The notes beneath the pieces are model-generated. The model was not told where the DNA came from. It ran no database searches and worked only from the letters and a program-made list of their open reading frames with translations. The translations under genes were made by a program, and so were the position numbers. Positions 43,855 through 52,897 of a DNA stretch of 64,000 bases are shown piece by piece (within the stretch, counting starts at the first letter, position 1; each line of letters begins with the position of its first letter). This DNA is from Elusimicrobiota bacterium. Lineage in GTDB: Bacteria > Elusimicrobiota > Elusimicrobia > Elusimicrobiales > Elusimicrobiaceae. The DNA is taken from the NCBI GenBank assembly GCA_029008615.1, contig JAQXJI010000007.1, positions 107,502 through 171,501 on the forward strand. Direction: 5' to 3'.

Positions 43855-44694
43855 ATGGAAATAAGACAGGTGGCCATCTTTTTTAACCCGGAGCGCGAAA
43901 GCTGCGCGGCCGCAGGAGCTTTGTTTGCCAAAGCGGCGGAAAAGGCCGGAATTAAGCATTATTTCCCTAAGTACAATCTTTCTTTAAGCGACGTCCTGCC
44001 TGATACGGACATAATCTTTTCCGTAGGCGGGGACGGAACTATTCTCAAAACCGCCAGAGCCGCCGCCGAAAAAGGCATAAAAATCCTTGGGATAAACGCG
44101 GGTCATTTGGGCTTTTTGGCTTCGGCCGAGGCCGGTTTAAATTTTGAAACTTTACTTGAAGAAATTAAAAACGACAATTTTATATCTCAGCGCAGAATGA
44201 TGATCGGTGCCAAGGTCTTGCGTAAAGGAGAGGAAGTCTTTTTCTCCCCTGCTTTAAACGAAGCCGTAATAAAGGCCGTTTCGCCCAGGAGCATCACTTT
44301 GCGGGCGGAGTATTCCTCCCGCGCGATAAAAGAATATACGGCCGACGGTATTTTACTTTCAACGCCTACGGGCTCTACGGCTTATAACCTTGCCGCGGGC
44401 GGCCCGATAGTGGAGCCTGGTTTGGACGTCTTTATTCTTACGCCGATTTGCCCCCATACCTTAAACCAAAGGCCGCTTGTTTTGCCGGGTTCGGGCGAAA
44501 CGCGCATAAAAGTAATTTCCGGAAAGAGCCAGTCCGCTTCCGTTTTGAGTTTGGACGGACAGGTTAATTTCCCGCTTGATTGCGGCGACGAAATTATTTT
44601 AAGCAAATACGGGAACGGGGTTAATATACTTTTCCCTAAGGATTATGATTTTTTTAATATACTCAGCATAAAGCTTAAATGGGGCGGAAGATAA
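43855..44694 (+). CDS. nadK: NAD kinase
   Basis: A protein of about 279 residues that phosphorylates NAD to NADP, using ATP or polyphosphate. The nucleotide loop IFSVGGDGTILKTAR, the GINAGHLGFLA segment, LNEAVI and the STPTGSTAYNLAAGGPIV motif are all present. The ATG at 43855 is preferred from the promoter spacing; 43849 is the alternative. The stop overlaps the recN start (TAATG), so the two form an operon. Confidence 0.94.
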   Translation: MEIRQVAIFFNPERESCAAAGALFAKAAEKAGIKHYFPKYNLSLSDVLPDTDIIFSVGGDGTILKTARAAAEKGIKILGINAGHLGFLASAEAGLNFETLLEEIKNDNFISQRRMMIGAKVLRKGEEVFFSPALNEAVIKAVSPRSITLRAEYSSRAIKEYTADGILLSTPTGSTAYNLAAGGPIVEPGLDVFILTPICPHTLNQRPLVLPGSGETRIKVISGKSQSASVLSLDGQVNFPLDCGDEIILSKYGNGVNILFPKDYDFFNILSIKLKWGGR

Positions 44695-46355
44695 TGTTAA
44701 AAAATATAGAAATTAAAGATTTTGCGATAATCTCTTCCCTAAAGTTGGCTTTCGGGCCGGAGCTGAATGTTTTTACGGGGGAAACCGGCGCGGGCAAATC
44801 CATAGTGATAGAAGCTTTGGGCTTTTTGCTTGGCGCGCGCGGTGACAGCGGTATTATTAGGCAGGGCGCGCGCAAAATGACCGTCCGCGCGGAATTTTCC
44901 GCCGAAGGCTTGGATAAAGAGATTGTTTCAAAATTCGGCTTAAACGGCGAAGTCTTTTCCTTAAAACGCGAACTTGATTTAAAAGGCCGCAACAAAGCTT
45001 GGATAAACGATAAACCGGTTTTGGTGGGTGATTTGGCGGAAATAGGCGCCTTCTTGGTGGATTTCCACGGACAGCACGAACATCAGTCCCTGTTTAAGGC
45101 TTCCGCGCATTTGGATTTGCTTGATAATTTCGCCGGGCTCGGCAACGATTTGGACGTCTTTAGAAAAGAATATCAGCTTTTACAGGATTTAAAGGGCAAA
45201 CTTGCCGCTTTGGAAATGTCCTCGGAAGAAAAGCAAAGAGCTTTGGATTTGTATAAATACCAACTGGAAGAAATAGAAAGATTAAATCCGCGCGAGGGCG
45301 AAGACGAGGAAATCGAGGAGGCTTTGCCCAAACTTAAAAATTCCGGCAGGCTTCTGGAAGAAAGCCGCACCGTCTACGAGTGCCTCAGCGATATGGAAGG
45401 CTCGGCGGCGGAGCGTATTTCCAAGGCTTTGGATTCTTTAAGGAAAATGTCCGAAACGGATAAAACTCTTGAAAGCGCCGCGGAAGAACTTTCCGGCGCG
45501 CTTAACGTGGTGGAAGACGTCGCTTCCACGGTTTCGGGCTATCAGGAGGGCTTGGACGCGGACCCGGACGCTTTGGATAAAATGCTTTCCCGCCACGAGG
45601 ATCTCCGCCGCGCAAAAGCCAAGTACGGCCCTTCGTTAAAAGACGTACTGGATTTCGCTCAGTCTTTGAAAGAAAAGATAAACAATTTGGATGCGAGCGG
45701 GGAAAACGTCTCAAAACTTAAACAAGCCCTTGAAAAACAGGATAAAAAACTTCTATCCTTAAATGAGGAACTAAATAAGAAGAGGCTTGAAGCCGCAGGC
45801 AGGCTTGCGGCTTTGGTGCGCGCGGAAATAGCCCCGTTGGGTTTTGGGCAGGTTCGTTTTGAAGTCAGCCTTGAAACCCGCCCCGAAATGGGCCCTAAGG
45901 GCGACTGTGCGGCCGAATTTTTATTTTCTTCCAACCCCGGGCAGGCCTTGCGTCCTTTAAGGAACATCGCCAGCGGCGGGGAAATATCAAGGCTTATGCT
46001 GGGCCTTAAAACCGTTTTGGCCGGTTCGTGCCAAACGATGATATTTGACGAAATCGACTCCGGCATAAGCGGCCTTACAGGTAAACTTGTGGGGCGAAAA
46101 ATGCGGAAACTCGCCAAGACCAGGCAGGTTATATGCGTAACGCATTTGGCGCAGGTTGCGGCTTGCGGTCAAAATCATTTCTCTATAACCAAGACTGTTA
46201 AAGGCGGGGAAACCGAAGTGGAAGTGCGCGAGCTTAAGGGGGAAGGCGTCGTCCTTGAAATCGCAAGGATGATAGGCAGCAGCGACGGCGCAAAAGCCGG
46301 CAGGCAGCACGCCGCCGATTTACTGGCCGAAGCCGCGCGGGAAGATTTAAAATAA
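44694..46355 (+). CDS. recN: DNA repair protein RecN
   Basis: A 553-residue SMC-like ATPase for double-strand-break repair. Walker A is GETGAGKSIVIEALGFLLG, the ABC signature is IASGGEISRLMLGLK, and Walker B is MIFDEIDSGISG, with VTHLAQVAA as the H-loop. The two coiled-coil arms occupy about residues 150-350. The ATG at 44694 overlaps the nadK stop; an upstream ATG at 44679 lies inside nadK. The nadK-recN order is common in bacteria. Confidence 0.96.
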   Translation: MLKNIEIKDFAIISSLKLAFGPELNVFTGETGAGKSIVIEALGFLLGARGDSGIIRQGARKMTVRAEFSAEGLDKEIVSKFGLNGEVFSLKRELDLKGRNKAWINDKPVLVGDLAEIGAFLVDFHGQHEHQSLFKASAHLDLLDNFAGLGNDLDVFRKEYQLLQDLKGKLAALEMSSEEKQRALDLYKYQLEEIERLNPREGEDEEIEEALPKLKNSGRLLEESRTVYECLSDMEGSAAERISKALDSLRKMSETDKTLESAAEELSGALNVVEDVASTVSGYQEGLDADPDALDKMLSRHEDLRRAKAKYGPSLKDVLDFAQSLKEKINNLDASGENVSKLKQALEKQDKKLLSLNEELNKKRLEAAGRLAALVRAEIAPLGFGQVRFEVSLETRPEMGPKGDCAAEFLFSSNPGQALRPLRNIASGGEISRLMLGLKTVLAGSCQTMIFDEIDSGISGLTGKLVGRKMRKLAKTRQVICVTHLAQVAACGQNHFSITKTVKGGETEVEVRELKGEGVVLEIARMIGSSDGAKAGRQHAADLLAEAAREDLK

Positions 46356-46369
46356 AAGGAGAGTTATTT

Positions 46370-46711
46370 ATGGCAGAAAAAGAAGAAAACGTGCAGGAAA
46401 CCGCGGTGGAAACCGTAAAAGAACAGCCTTGCTGCGGAAAACACAAATGCTGTATTACTCATAAATTGTTTGGTTTAAAAGGTTTGAGCATAATTTATAA
46501 ATGTTTGAGCGTTTTTGCTTTGCTTTATATGGTGTATGTGCTTGCTATGCTTTGGTATTACGCTTATAAAGAAGGGGCTCCGCTTGCGGAATCTTTGTCA
46601 ATTACCTTGCAGGTAGTCGTAACTTACGGCTTCTTTGCATTGGCTATGATTACCGTTTCAAGAGTGCTTAAGGTTCTTAAGAAAATCAAACACGCCGTAG
46701 AACACAAATAA
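46370..46711 (+). CDS. Small membrane protein with Cys-rich N-terminal motif
   Basis: A 113-residue protein. An acidic N-terminus leads into a CCGKHKCC motif (residues 21-28) that could bind metal, then two hydrophobic helices (about residues 43-65 and 78-98) and a basic tail. No family recognised. A good AAGGAG site and only 14 bp after recN suggest cotranscription with nadK-recN. Confidence 0.72.
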   Translation: MAEKEENVQETAVETVKEQPCCGKHKCCITHKLFGLKGLSIIYKCLSVFALLYMVYVLAMLWYYAYKEGAPLAESLSITLQVVVTYGFFALAMITVSRVLKVLKKIKHAVEHK

Positions 46712-46726
46712 GAGTTTTATGTTTGG

Positions 46727-46783
46727 GACGGCGCGGCTTTATGCGGCTGCGCCGTCGTTTAATGAAATGCGGCTTAACGCCGC
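46727..46783 (+). terminator. Two GC-rich hairpins after the small membrane protein gene
   Basis: GACGGCGC pairs with GCGCCGTC (46727-46756), then GCGGC pairs with GCCGC (46769-46783). T runs are poor, so termination is possible but not assured. Confidence 0.45.
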
Positions 46784-46801
46784 GAACGATTTGTCAATAT
46801 T

Positions 46802-48115
46802 ATGAAAAGATTTTTATTTTTAACTTTTGCTTTGCTTCTTTTGCCTTTTTTGTGCCGGGCGGAAGCCATTAAACTTAAAAACGGCACTATAATCAACGGT
46901 TCTATTTTGGACAGGGGCGAATATATTTTAAGAGTACAGACAAGCTACGGCCCCATATCCATAAACCAACGCGAGGTTGAAGCCATTATGCCCGATTTGC
47001 ACCGCGTACTTTTAAAAGGCGGCGGAGAATTTGTGGGAACAGTGGTGGATTTGGATGAATTTAACCTCTCTTTAAATACCGACAGCGGCCTTGTAAATAT
47101 AGACGTAGCGGATATTTCCTCTATGGAAGTTTACGACTATGAAAGCGCGGAAAAGCAAAAAAAATATATAGCCAAGAAACAAGAGCTTGAAGAAGCTGCG
47201 AAACAGGAGACCTCCGCCAAAGCCGAAACTCAAAACGGCGCGGCGCAAAAAACGTCCGAGTCCGTCTCTTCCGCCGCGGCAAGCGCGGCGGTATCTTCCT
47301 CCGGGCTTTCTTTTGACGAGGATTTGGAAAAAGTTTTCCCTTCCAAGCCTGAAGTGGTGGAACCTAAAATAACTTATAAATATCACGTTCACAATTCCGA
47401 GCAAGCTGCCAAGGAAGAAGCCGAAGAAGAGGAAGAAACCCCGGTTTTAACCGAAGCCGAAAAGAAGCAGCAGGAGCAGGAAGAGGCCCTTGTAACGGAA
47501 CAAATCAAAAAGAAAGATACCGGCAAGAACTATTTTGCGGTTCACGTCGGCGCTTTGACTACTGATTTAAAACTTAACCTGCAAGAATACGGCGGAGGGG
47601 AAGAAGACGTCGGCGGTACGAACGTAGCTTTTTCAGTTGCGTATATGCGTAAACTTTCAAGCCGTTTATGGCTTGGTGGCGGCGTGGGATACGGTATGCT
47701 TTCCAAGAACGAATTTGAATATCCTCTGACCGGCGCGGAGAAAATGTATGTTGAAACTTCCGGCCAAGTCTATGACGTAAACGTTTTGATGAACTTCTAT
47801 CTTAACACACAAAGCGCCTTAAGGTTTTATCTTACAGGCGGCGTGGGATATACTAGCGCAAGCTTGGATGAAACCCCTTCAAAATACGAATTGCAAAACG
47901 TAGATACCGGGGAATACGGTTGGACGACGCAGGAGTCCAACACCATAAGCAACGGCAATTTTAACGCGGTGTTCGGATTGGGTGCGGAATATGCGATAGA
48001 CGACGTCAACCTCGGCCTTGAAGTTAAAGGTAAGTACTTCAGTTTTAAAGACGAGCTTGAAAGCAGCTCCAAAATGAGTGTTTACACCACTTTAAAGGTA
48101 AGCTGGTTCTTCTGA
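46802..48115 (+). CDS. Outer-membrane beta-barrel protein with N-terminal LSM-like module
   Basis: A 437-residue exported protein (signal ending near CRAEAI). The N-terminal region to about residue 105 has two strand sets (LKNGTIINGSILDRGEYILRV, LKGGGEFVGTVVDLDEFNLSL) resembling an Sm/LSM-like fold. A Glu/Ala/Ser-rich linker (about 115-225) follows, then a predicted C-terminal beta-barrel ending in VSWFF, the usual outer-membrane C-terminal aromatic. No Shine-Dalgarno is clear. Function unknown. The stop overlaps the glycerate kinase start (TGATG). Confidence 0.72.
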   Translation: MKRFLFLTFALLLLPFLCRAEAIKLKNGTIINGSILDRGEYILRVQTSYGPISINQREVEAIMPDLHRVLLKGGGEFVGTVVDLDEFNLSLNTDSGLVNIDVADISSMEVYDYESAEKQKKYIAKKQELEEAAKQETSAKAETQNGAAQKTSESVSSAAASAAVSSSGLSFDEDLEKVFPSKPEVVEPKITYKYHVHNSEQAAKEEAEEEEETPVLTEAEKKQQEQEEALVTEQIKKKDTGKNYFAVHVGALTTDLKLNLQEYGGGEEDVGGTNVAFSVAYMRKLSSRLWLGGGVGYGMLSKNEFEYPLTGAEKMYVETSGQVYDVNVLMNFYLNTQSALRFYLTGGVGYTSASLDETPSKYELQNVDTGEYGWTTQESNTISNGNFNAVFGLGAEYAIDDVNLGLEVKGKYFSFKDELESSSKMSVYTTLKVSWFF

Positions 48116-49233
48116 TGAAGATTCTGCTTGCCCCCAATGCTTTTAAAGGATGTTTGAGCGCGCGGGAATTTTGTTCCCGTGCATCTTTTTTGGCCGAGCA
48201 TCATCAAGTAAAATGTTTGCCTTTTTCCGACGGCGGCGACAGTATATTGGAAGTCTTTTCTTCAGCTTTTCCCTCAGCAAAAATTTATTATGCGCGCGTT
48301 TTTAACGCCATAGGCAAGGAACACAAAGCCCCCTATCTTATTTTGGAAGACGGCAAGACTTGTATTATTGAAAGCGCAAAAATTTGCGGCCTCGGCGAAC
48401 TTAAAAAAAGCGAACTCGATATTTTAAACGCCTCTTCTTTCGGAATAGGCCAAACGATAAAAGCCGCATATAAAAAAGGAGCAAGAGTTTTTTATATCGG
48501 CCTTGGCGGAGTGGCTTTTAACGACGGCGGCGCGGGTATGGCTATGGCCTTGGGGTATAAATTTTTCGCGTCGGACGGCAAAAAACTTAAAAAGGGCGCG
48601 GCGGTTTTGAGAGGGCTTTGCCTTATAACTCCGCCGAATATTTTGCCGGATATTAAAGTGTACGGCTTAAGCGATGTCGACAATATCCTTTTAGGCCCCA
48701 AAGGCTCGGCCTCTGTTTACGGCCCGCAAAAAGGGGCGACTCCGTCGCAAGTCAAACTTGTGGAAGAAGCTATGACGGATTTGCACCGCGCGGTAAAAAA
48801 ATATTTGGGCGTGAATATCAATACCAAACATTGCGGCGCGGCCGGTGCTCTCGGCGCGGGGCTTAAAGGATTTTTAAAGGCAAAACTTGTAAGTGGCGCA
48901 CCTTTTATAGCCGCCAAACTGGGGCTTGCCAAAGCCGTAAAGCAAGCTGACGTTATAATTACCGGGGAAGGCAAATTGGACTCCCAAACCTTTTACGGCA
49001 AAGGGCCTTTTTATATTTGCGGTTTGGCGGCGAAATACGGCAAGCCCGTAATATTTGTTTGCGGTATTAATGAAGTTAAAGATAAGAATTTGCTTAAAAA
49101 ATATTCCGTAGTAAAAATGGCGGAGCTTTCGGCTTTGGCGGGCGGACGTGAGGACTCCTTAAAAAACGCGCCGATTTATATTGAAAAAGCTTTGCGTAAA
49201 ATTTTTGACGGTAAAAACGGGCCGCGTTTTTAG
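48115..49233 (+). CDS. Glycerate kinase (GlxK/GarK type)
   Basis: A 372-residue class II-type glycerate 2-kinase. It opens with ILLAPNAFKGCLSA and has LPFSDGGDS, the GLGGVAFNDGGAGMA segment and the TGEGKLDSQTFYGKGP motif. It converts D-glycerate to 2-phosphoglycerate, which would complete a route from glycolate through the GlcDEF-type complex at 26800-29932. Coupled by one-base overlap to the barrel gene upstream, an association without an obvious logic. Confidence 0.93.
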   Translation: MKILLAPNAFKGCLSAREFCSRASFLAEHHQVKCLPFSDGGDSILEVFSSAFPSAKIYYARVFNAIGKEHKAPYLILEDGKTCIIESAKICGLGELKKSELDILNASSFGIGQTIKAAYKKGARVFYIGLGGVAFNDGGAGMAMALGYKFFASDGKKLKKGAAVLRGLCLITPPNILPDIKVYGLSDVDNILLGPKGSASVYGPQKGATPSQVKLVEEAMTDLHRAVKKYLGVNINTKHCGAAGALGAGLKGFLKAKLVSGAPFIAAKLGLAKAVKQADVIITGEGKLDSQTFYGKGPFYICGLAAKYGKPVIFVCGINEVKDKNLLKKYSVVKMAELSALAGGREDSLKNAPIYIEKALRKIFDGKNGPRF

Positions 49234-49257
49234 CGGAAACTTTTGATTTCGGCAAAA

Positions 49258-49288
49258 TAAAAACCCCGCTTTTGAAAGCGGGGTTTTC
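49258..49288. terminator. Bidirectional terminator between glycerate kinase and ferritin
   Basis: AAACCCCGCTT pairs with AAGCGGGGTTT around a short loop, with A tracts on one side and T tracts on the other, so it works for both convergent genes. Confidence 0.88.
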
Positions 49289-49301
49289 TGCATAAAGCAA
49301 G

Positions 49302-49811
49302 TTAGCCGATTACGGGAGCGACGAAAGTTCTCGCGGCGAGTTCTCTGTCCAACATTAAGAGGGCTTTTTTATCGTCGCCTATTAATTTTAAGGTGGCGAT
49401 TAAATGCTCTACGCCGGATTCTTCTTCAACCTGTTCTTTTACGTACCAGTCTATAAAAGAGCAAGCCGCTCTGTCCTTTTCTTCTTCGGCAACGTCGGCC
49501 AAGGCGTTTATTTTTGAGGTTACCAATTTTTCGTGTTTTAAAACCTGCTCATAAACGCATAAGGGGCATTTTGCGTCGAAAACGGGTTTTTCAATCGCGC
49601 CGAGTTCCACTTTGCCGCCTCTTTCAAAAACGTAATTGTACATACCCATAGCGTGGGCGTTTTCTTCTTTAACCTGTACGTCAAACCAGTTTGCGAAACC
49701 TTTTAAACTTAAAGAGTCGAAATAGGTTTTCATCGCAAGATATAAATAAGCGGAATAGAGCTCCGCGTTAATTTGATCGTTAAATGCTTTCTGCATTTTT
49801 TCACTTATCAT
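49302..49811 (-). CDS. ftn: Non-heme ferritin
   Basis: A 169-residue ferritin of the bacterial FtnA type. Di-iron ligands are visible in the first helix pair (NAELYSAYLYLA, VKEENAHAMGMYNY) and in VKEQVEEESGVEHL. The CPLC pair in the loop between helices is unusual. The ATG at 49811 is chosen because AAAGGAG sits 9 nt upstream; the ATG at 49820 is too close to it. Likely stores iron and handles peroxide in the cytosol. Confidence 0.92.
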   Translation of the reverse strand: MISEKMQKAFNDQINAELYSAYLYLAMKTYFDSLSLKGFANWFDVQVKEENAHAMGMYNYVFERGGKVELGAIEKPVFDAKCPLCVYEQVLKHEKLVTSKINALADVAEEEKDRAACSFIDWYVKEQVEEESGVEHLIATLKLIGDDKKALLMLDRELAARTFVAPVIG

Positions 49812-49884
49812 TTTTTGCATCTCCTTTTAAGGCTCTTAGCCTTATATATTAATTTTATATCTTTTAAGAGGGGTCTTCAAAATA

Positions 49885-49913
49885 TTGACAAAATACGTTT
49901 TGGCCCGTAGGAT
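49885..49913 (+). promoter_or_regulatory. Promoter of the TspO gene
   Basis: TTGACA (49885-49890) and TAGGAT (49908-49913) with 17-bp spacing. The predicted start near 49920 supports the ATG at 49945 and excludes an upstream in-frame TTG start that overlaps the -35 box. Confidence 0.65.
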
Positions 49914-49944
49914 AATAGAGTGCTCGTCTTTGAGCCGATTCTAT

Positions 49945-50418
49945 ATGATAAAGAAAATATTTGTATTTTCAATATGTTTGTTTTGTTCTTTTTTGCCAGC
50001 GCTCGGCGGATTGTTCGTTAATGCCGACGTATTGCAAAATTGGTACGCTTCGCTTAATAAACCGTCTTTTACTCCGCCGGATTGGTTTTTCGGCCCGGCT
50101 TGGGGTGTGCTTTATTTGTTGACGGGCATTGTCCTTTACATTTTATATACCGCCGAAATAAACTCCAAAGACAAAAAGATTTTGCTTCTGTTTTTTGCCG
50201 CACAGGCCGCTTTAAATTTTTTATGGGTGCCGGCATTTTTCGGCGCGCGCGCTGTGCTCCTTTCTTTATGTATAATAATCTTGATGACGGCCCTTTGCGT
50301 TGATTTCGTCATAAAAGCATTTAACGTAAAGCCTATTTTGGGGTATTTGTTTTTGCCTTATGTTATTTGGCTCTTATATGCCTTTTGGCTTAACGCCGGG
50401 GTTTATGTCTTAAATTAA
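49945..50418 (+). CDS. tspO: TspO/MBR family membrane protein
   Basis: A 157-residue protein with five predicted helices. The family motif NKPSFTPPDWFFGPAWGVLY is near residue 40, and NFLWVPAFFG and a C-terminal WLLYAFWLN follow. TspO proteins bind porphyrins and other hydrophobic ligands and often respond to light, oxygen or stress. Adjacent genes are ferritin and a DJ-1 protein, a stress-flavoured neighbourhood. Length normal. Confidence 0.9.
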   Translation: MIKKIFVFSICLFCSFLPALGGLFVNADVLQNWYASLNKPSFTPPDWFFGPAWGVLYLLTGIVLYILYTAEINSKDKKILLLFFAAQAALNFLWVPAFFGARAVLLSLCIIILMTALCVDFVIKAFNVKPILGYLFLPYVIWLLYAFWLNAGVYVLN

Positions 50419-50434
50419 TTTTACGGAGAAATAT

Positions 50435-50971
50435 ATGAAAGTATGTATGATAGTTGCCGACGGTTTCGAAGAAATGGAGGCTATGGGTTCTTATTCCGTT
50501 TTGAACAGGGGCGGTATAGAGGTGGATTTATACGGGCTTAAAGGGGATAAAGCGGTAAGCAAACACGGGCTTAACGTCTGCGGATTAAAACCTTTCGCTT
50601 CTTTTAAAGACGAGGATTATTCCGTTATTATTTTACCGGGCGGGCCGCATTACAAAGCTTTGGAAGCGGACGAAAATCTTAAAAAACTTATAAATGATTT
50701 TTTGGCTTCGGGCAAAAAAATCGCCGCCATTTGCGCCAGCCCTACGATATTTGGGCGTATGGGAATACTAAAGGGTAAAAATTACACTTGTTACACCTCT
50801 ATGAACGGGGACTTCGGCGGAAACTATAAAGAAGATTACGCCGTTACGGACGGCAATATAATTACCGGCAAAGGGCCGGCCGCGGCGATAGACTTCGGGC
50901 TTGAAGTTTTAAAGAATTTAAAAGGCCCGCAAGCGGTTGAAGAAGTTAAAAAAGGAATGTATTATAAATAA
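50435..50971 (+). CDS. DJ-1/PfpI family protein
   Basis: A 178-residue class I glutamine-amidotransferase-fold protein. The nucleophile elbow with the reactive Cys is AAICASPTIFG near residue 105; the N-terminal acidic partner is in ADGFEEMEAMG. The family includes glyoxalases/deglycases, chaperones and proteases; DJ-1 subtype is most likely (YajL-like). GGAG precedes the ATG. 16 bp after tspO, so cotranscribed. Confidence 0.9.
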   Translation: MKVCMIVADGFEEMEAMGSYSVLNRGGIEVDLYGLKGDKAVSKHGLNVCGLKPFASFKDEDYSVIILPGGPHYKALEADENLKKLINDFLASGKKIAAICASPTIFGRMGILKGKNYTCYTSMNGDFGGNYKEDYAVTDGNIITGKGPAAAIDFGLEVLKNLKGPQAVEEVKKGMYYK

Positions 50972-51027
50972 TTTTTACGGGTTTGTGTTAAGTAATTTCA
51001 TACGGAAAATTAACTGTTAAATCTTTG

Positions 51028-51057
51028 TTGCCAAATCAAGGTTAATTTTGTTATATG
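51028..51057 (+). promoter_or_regulatory. Promoter of the first porin gene
   Basis: TTGCCA (51028-51033) and TGtTATATG (-10 at 51052-51057) with 18-bp spacing, followed by a GGAGGAG site before the ATG at 51097. Confidence 0.5.
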
Positions 51058-51096
51058 GAGTTATAGGCAGTATAAAACGAAAAAAGGAGGAGTGTC

Positions 51097-52305
51097 ATGA
51101 AGAAACTACTTGGCTTGCTTATGGTATTGGCCGTTGCGATGCCGGCAAGCGCAGAAATACTCAAAAATTTTGAGTTAACGGGCGATGTGCAGGTTATTGC
51201 CTCTGACGTAAGACATAATTCAACCGCCGTAAAGTATACTACGGGTACCAACCTTCGCGTATTGGCCGGCGGTTCCTTTGACGTTGCTGAAAATGTTCGC
51301 GCCAATTTAATGTTCCAATATTTAAACGTTTGGGGCAGCGATCCTACGGTTGCTTCCTATTCCGTAGGCACTGTTGGTAAGAGCGCAAATGACTATTTGG
51401 ATGATATAAGAGTGGTGGAAGCCAATGTCGAAATGAAAGAAATTTTCGGCTGGCTGGACGTAAAAGTCGGCCGCCAATTCTACGGCGACGAAGACAGCAC
51501 CGTCTTATATGTCGGCCCCAGATATTACAATGCCGAAATGAACCCCTACTCCGCATTTAACTACGCCACCGCTTTGGACGCGGTAAAGCTTTCCTATGCC
51601 AATGATTTCGTTAACGTAAACGTAATCGCCGGCGAAGCGGAAACTTATGACGGCACAGAGATTATAGACGAAGGCGACAAACACGGTATGTACGGTGTTG
51701 ACGCCAAGTTCAGAATCAATGATGAACTTTCCGCCCAAGTATACGGATACGACATTAAATCCTTAGGTGGATATGATAACTTTGGTTTCTACGGCGGCAA
51801 AGTAACCTTTGCGCCGGAAGCTTTCCTCGTAAGCGCGGAATACGCCCGCAACTTTGCAGGCGAAAAAGTTCTTGAAGAAATCCATGACAATCCTTATATG
51901 GTAAAAGCTGACGCAAAAGTTTTCCTCGACGCTTTTACCCCCAGAGCCACTTTCTTCTACTCCAAAAACTTTACGGGTATTGGCAATTACAGACCGGGCT
52001 TATTAGTTGGCGATTTATTAAACAACTACATAAGTGCCCCGTTTGAAGGCGGCTTAAGGATGTATAATCTCGGTATAGATTATAAATATGAAAAATGGAC
52101 CTTCGCTTTGGACGGCTTTGCTTTCCAAGACAGAACCGCCAAACACGCCGCCACCTTGGAGGCCGATCTTGTCGTAAAATATGCGTATAACGACAATATC
52201 GAACTCTTCGCCGGCGCCGGCTATGCGAAATATAAAGAAAACCTTCAAAGCGCAATCGCCACCGACAACACTAAAGGTCAAGTCGGCGTACTCGTAAGAC
52301 TGTAA
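51097..52305 (+). CDS. Outer-membrane porin-like beta-barrel protein (copy 1)
   Basis: A 402-residue protein with a clean signal peptide (ending PASAEIL) and a long beta-barrel with repeating strands. The segment VKVGRQFYGDEDSTVLYVGP recurs as VKLGRQFIYNQDTS in the porin at 58960, so they are paralogs. It ends GVLVRL. Function as a diffusion porin is inferred. AAGGAGGAG and a strong terminator suggest high expression. Confidence 0.8.
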   Translation: MKKLLGLLMVLAVAMPASAEILKNFELTGDVQVIASDVRHNSTAVKYTTGTNLRVLAGGSFDVAENVRANLMFQYLNVWGSDPTVASYSVGTVGKSANDYLDDIRVVEANVEMKEIFGWLDVKVGRQFYGDEDSTVLYVGPRYYNAEMNPYSAFNYATALDAVKLSYANDFVNVNVIAGEAETYDGTEIIDEGDKHGMYGVDAKFRINDELSAQVYGYDIKSLGGYDNFGFYGGKVTFAPEAFLVSAEYARNFAGEKVLEEIHDNPYMVKADAKVFLDAFTPRATFFYSKNFTGIGNYRPGLLVGDLLNNYISAPFEGGLRMYNLGIDYKYEKWTFALDGFAFQDRTAKHAATLEADLVVKYAYNDNIELFAGAGYAKYKENLQSAIATDNTKGQVGVLVRL

Positions 52306-52321
52306 TTTTTAAATTACAAAC

Positions 52322-52353
52322 AAAAGCCCCGGCCTAAAACCGGGGCTTTTTAT
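52322..52353 (+). terminator. Rho-independent terminator after porin 1
   Basis: AAAAGCCCCGG pairs with CCGGGGCTTTT around a 7-nt loop, followed by T-rich sequence. Confidence 0.92.
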
Positions 52354-52378
52354 TTTGTTTGATTTTTAAAGAAGAGGT

Positions 52379-52831
52379 TTATTCTTCGTCCGAGCGTCTT
52401 TCCTCGTAAGGTTCAAATTGGCCTTTAAAGAGGAAGTCTTCAGTTATTCTCGCGCAGTCCGCCACGCAGCCGCGGCAGGAGCGAAGCCTGTCCGTTTTGC
52501 CATCCGTCCCGCGGAGCTTGGCGCAAATGCAGGTGCCGTTCCATTTTTCAAACTGCTCGCACATTGCGTGGCCCAAATCAAAGGTGGCAAATTTGCTCGC
52601 CGGCTTTGCCATATTTCCGTCGCTGTTTTTAAGGCCTGCCAAAATCATCATTCCGCAGACTGATCCGCAGGTTTCATATCGTTTTGATATTCCGAGGCCG
52701 AAAGCTTCCGCCGCTTTAAATGCTGAAAGTTCGTCAAGCCCGAGCAGCGGCGCATAAGTGCAAACTACCGCTTGGCAGCAGTTGTAACCGTTTTTATGTT
52801 TATTTTTCGCTTCTTGTACTTTAGATTTCAT
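52379..52831 (-). CDS. C_GCAxxG_C_C family redox/metal protein
   Basis: A 150-residue Cys-rich protein. The family pattern is visible: GYNCCQAVVCTY, the GLGISKRYETCGSVCGMMIL motif, then FEKWNGTCICAKL and RSCRGCVADCARI. The proteins are putative iron-sulfur or redox-active factors often near oxidoreductases; function is not proven. A weak site precedes the ATG. It stands between porin 1 and the two-component operon on the opposite strand from the porin. Confidence 0.87.
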   Translation of the reverse strand: MKSKVQEAKNKHKNGYNCCQAVVCTYAPLLGLDELSAFKAAEAFGLGISKRYETCGSVCGMMILAGLKNSDGNMAKPASKFATFDLGHAMCEQFEKWNGTCICAKLRGTDGKTDRLRSCRGCVADCARITEDFLFKGQFEPYEERRSDEE

Positions 52832-52897
52832 TCTTTGCTCCGTAAATCCACAAAAATATTTATATAAATTTTATATTTTTTGAGGAAGTTCCGCCTC

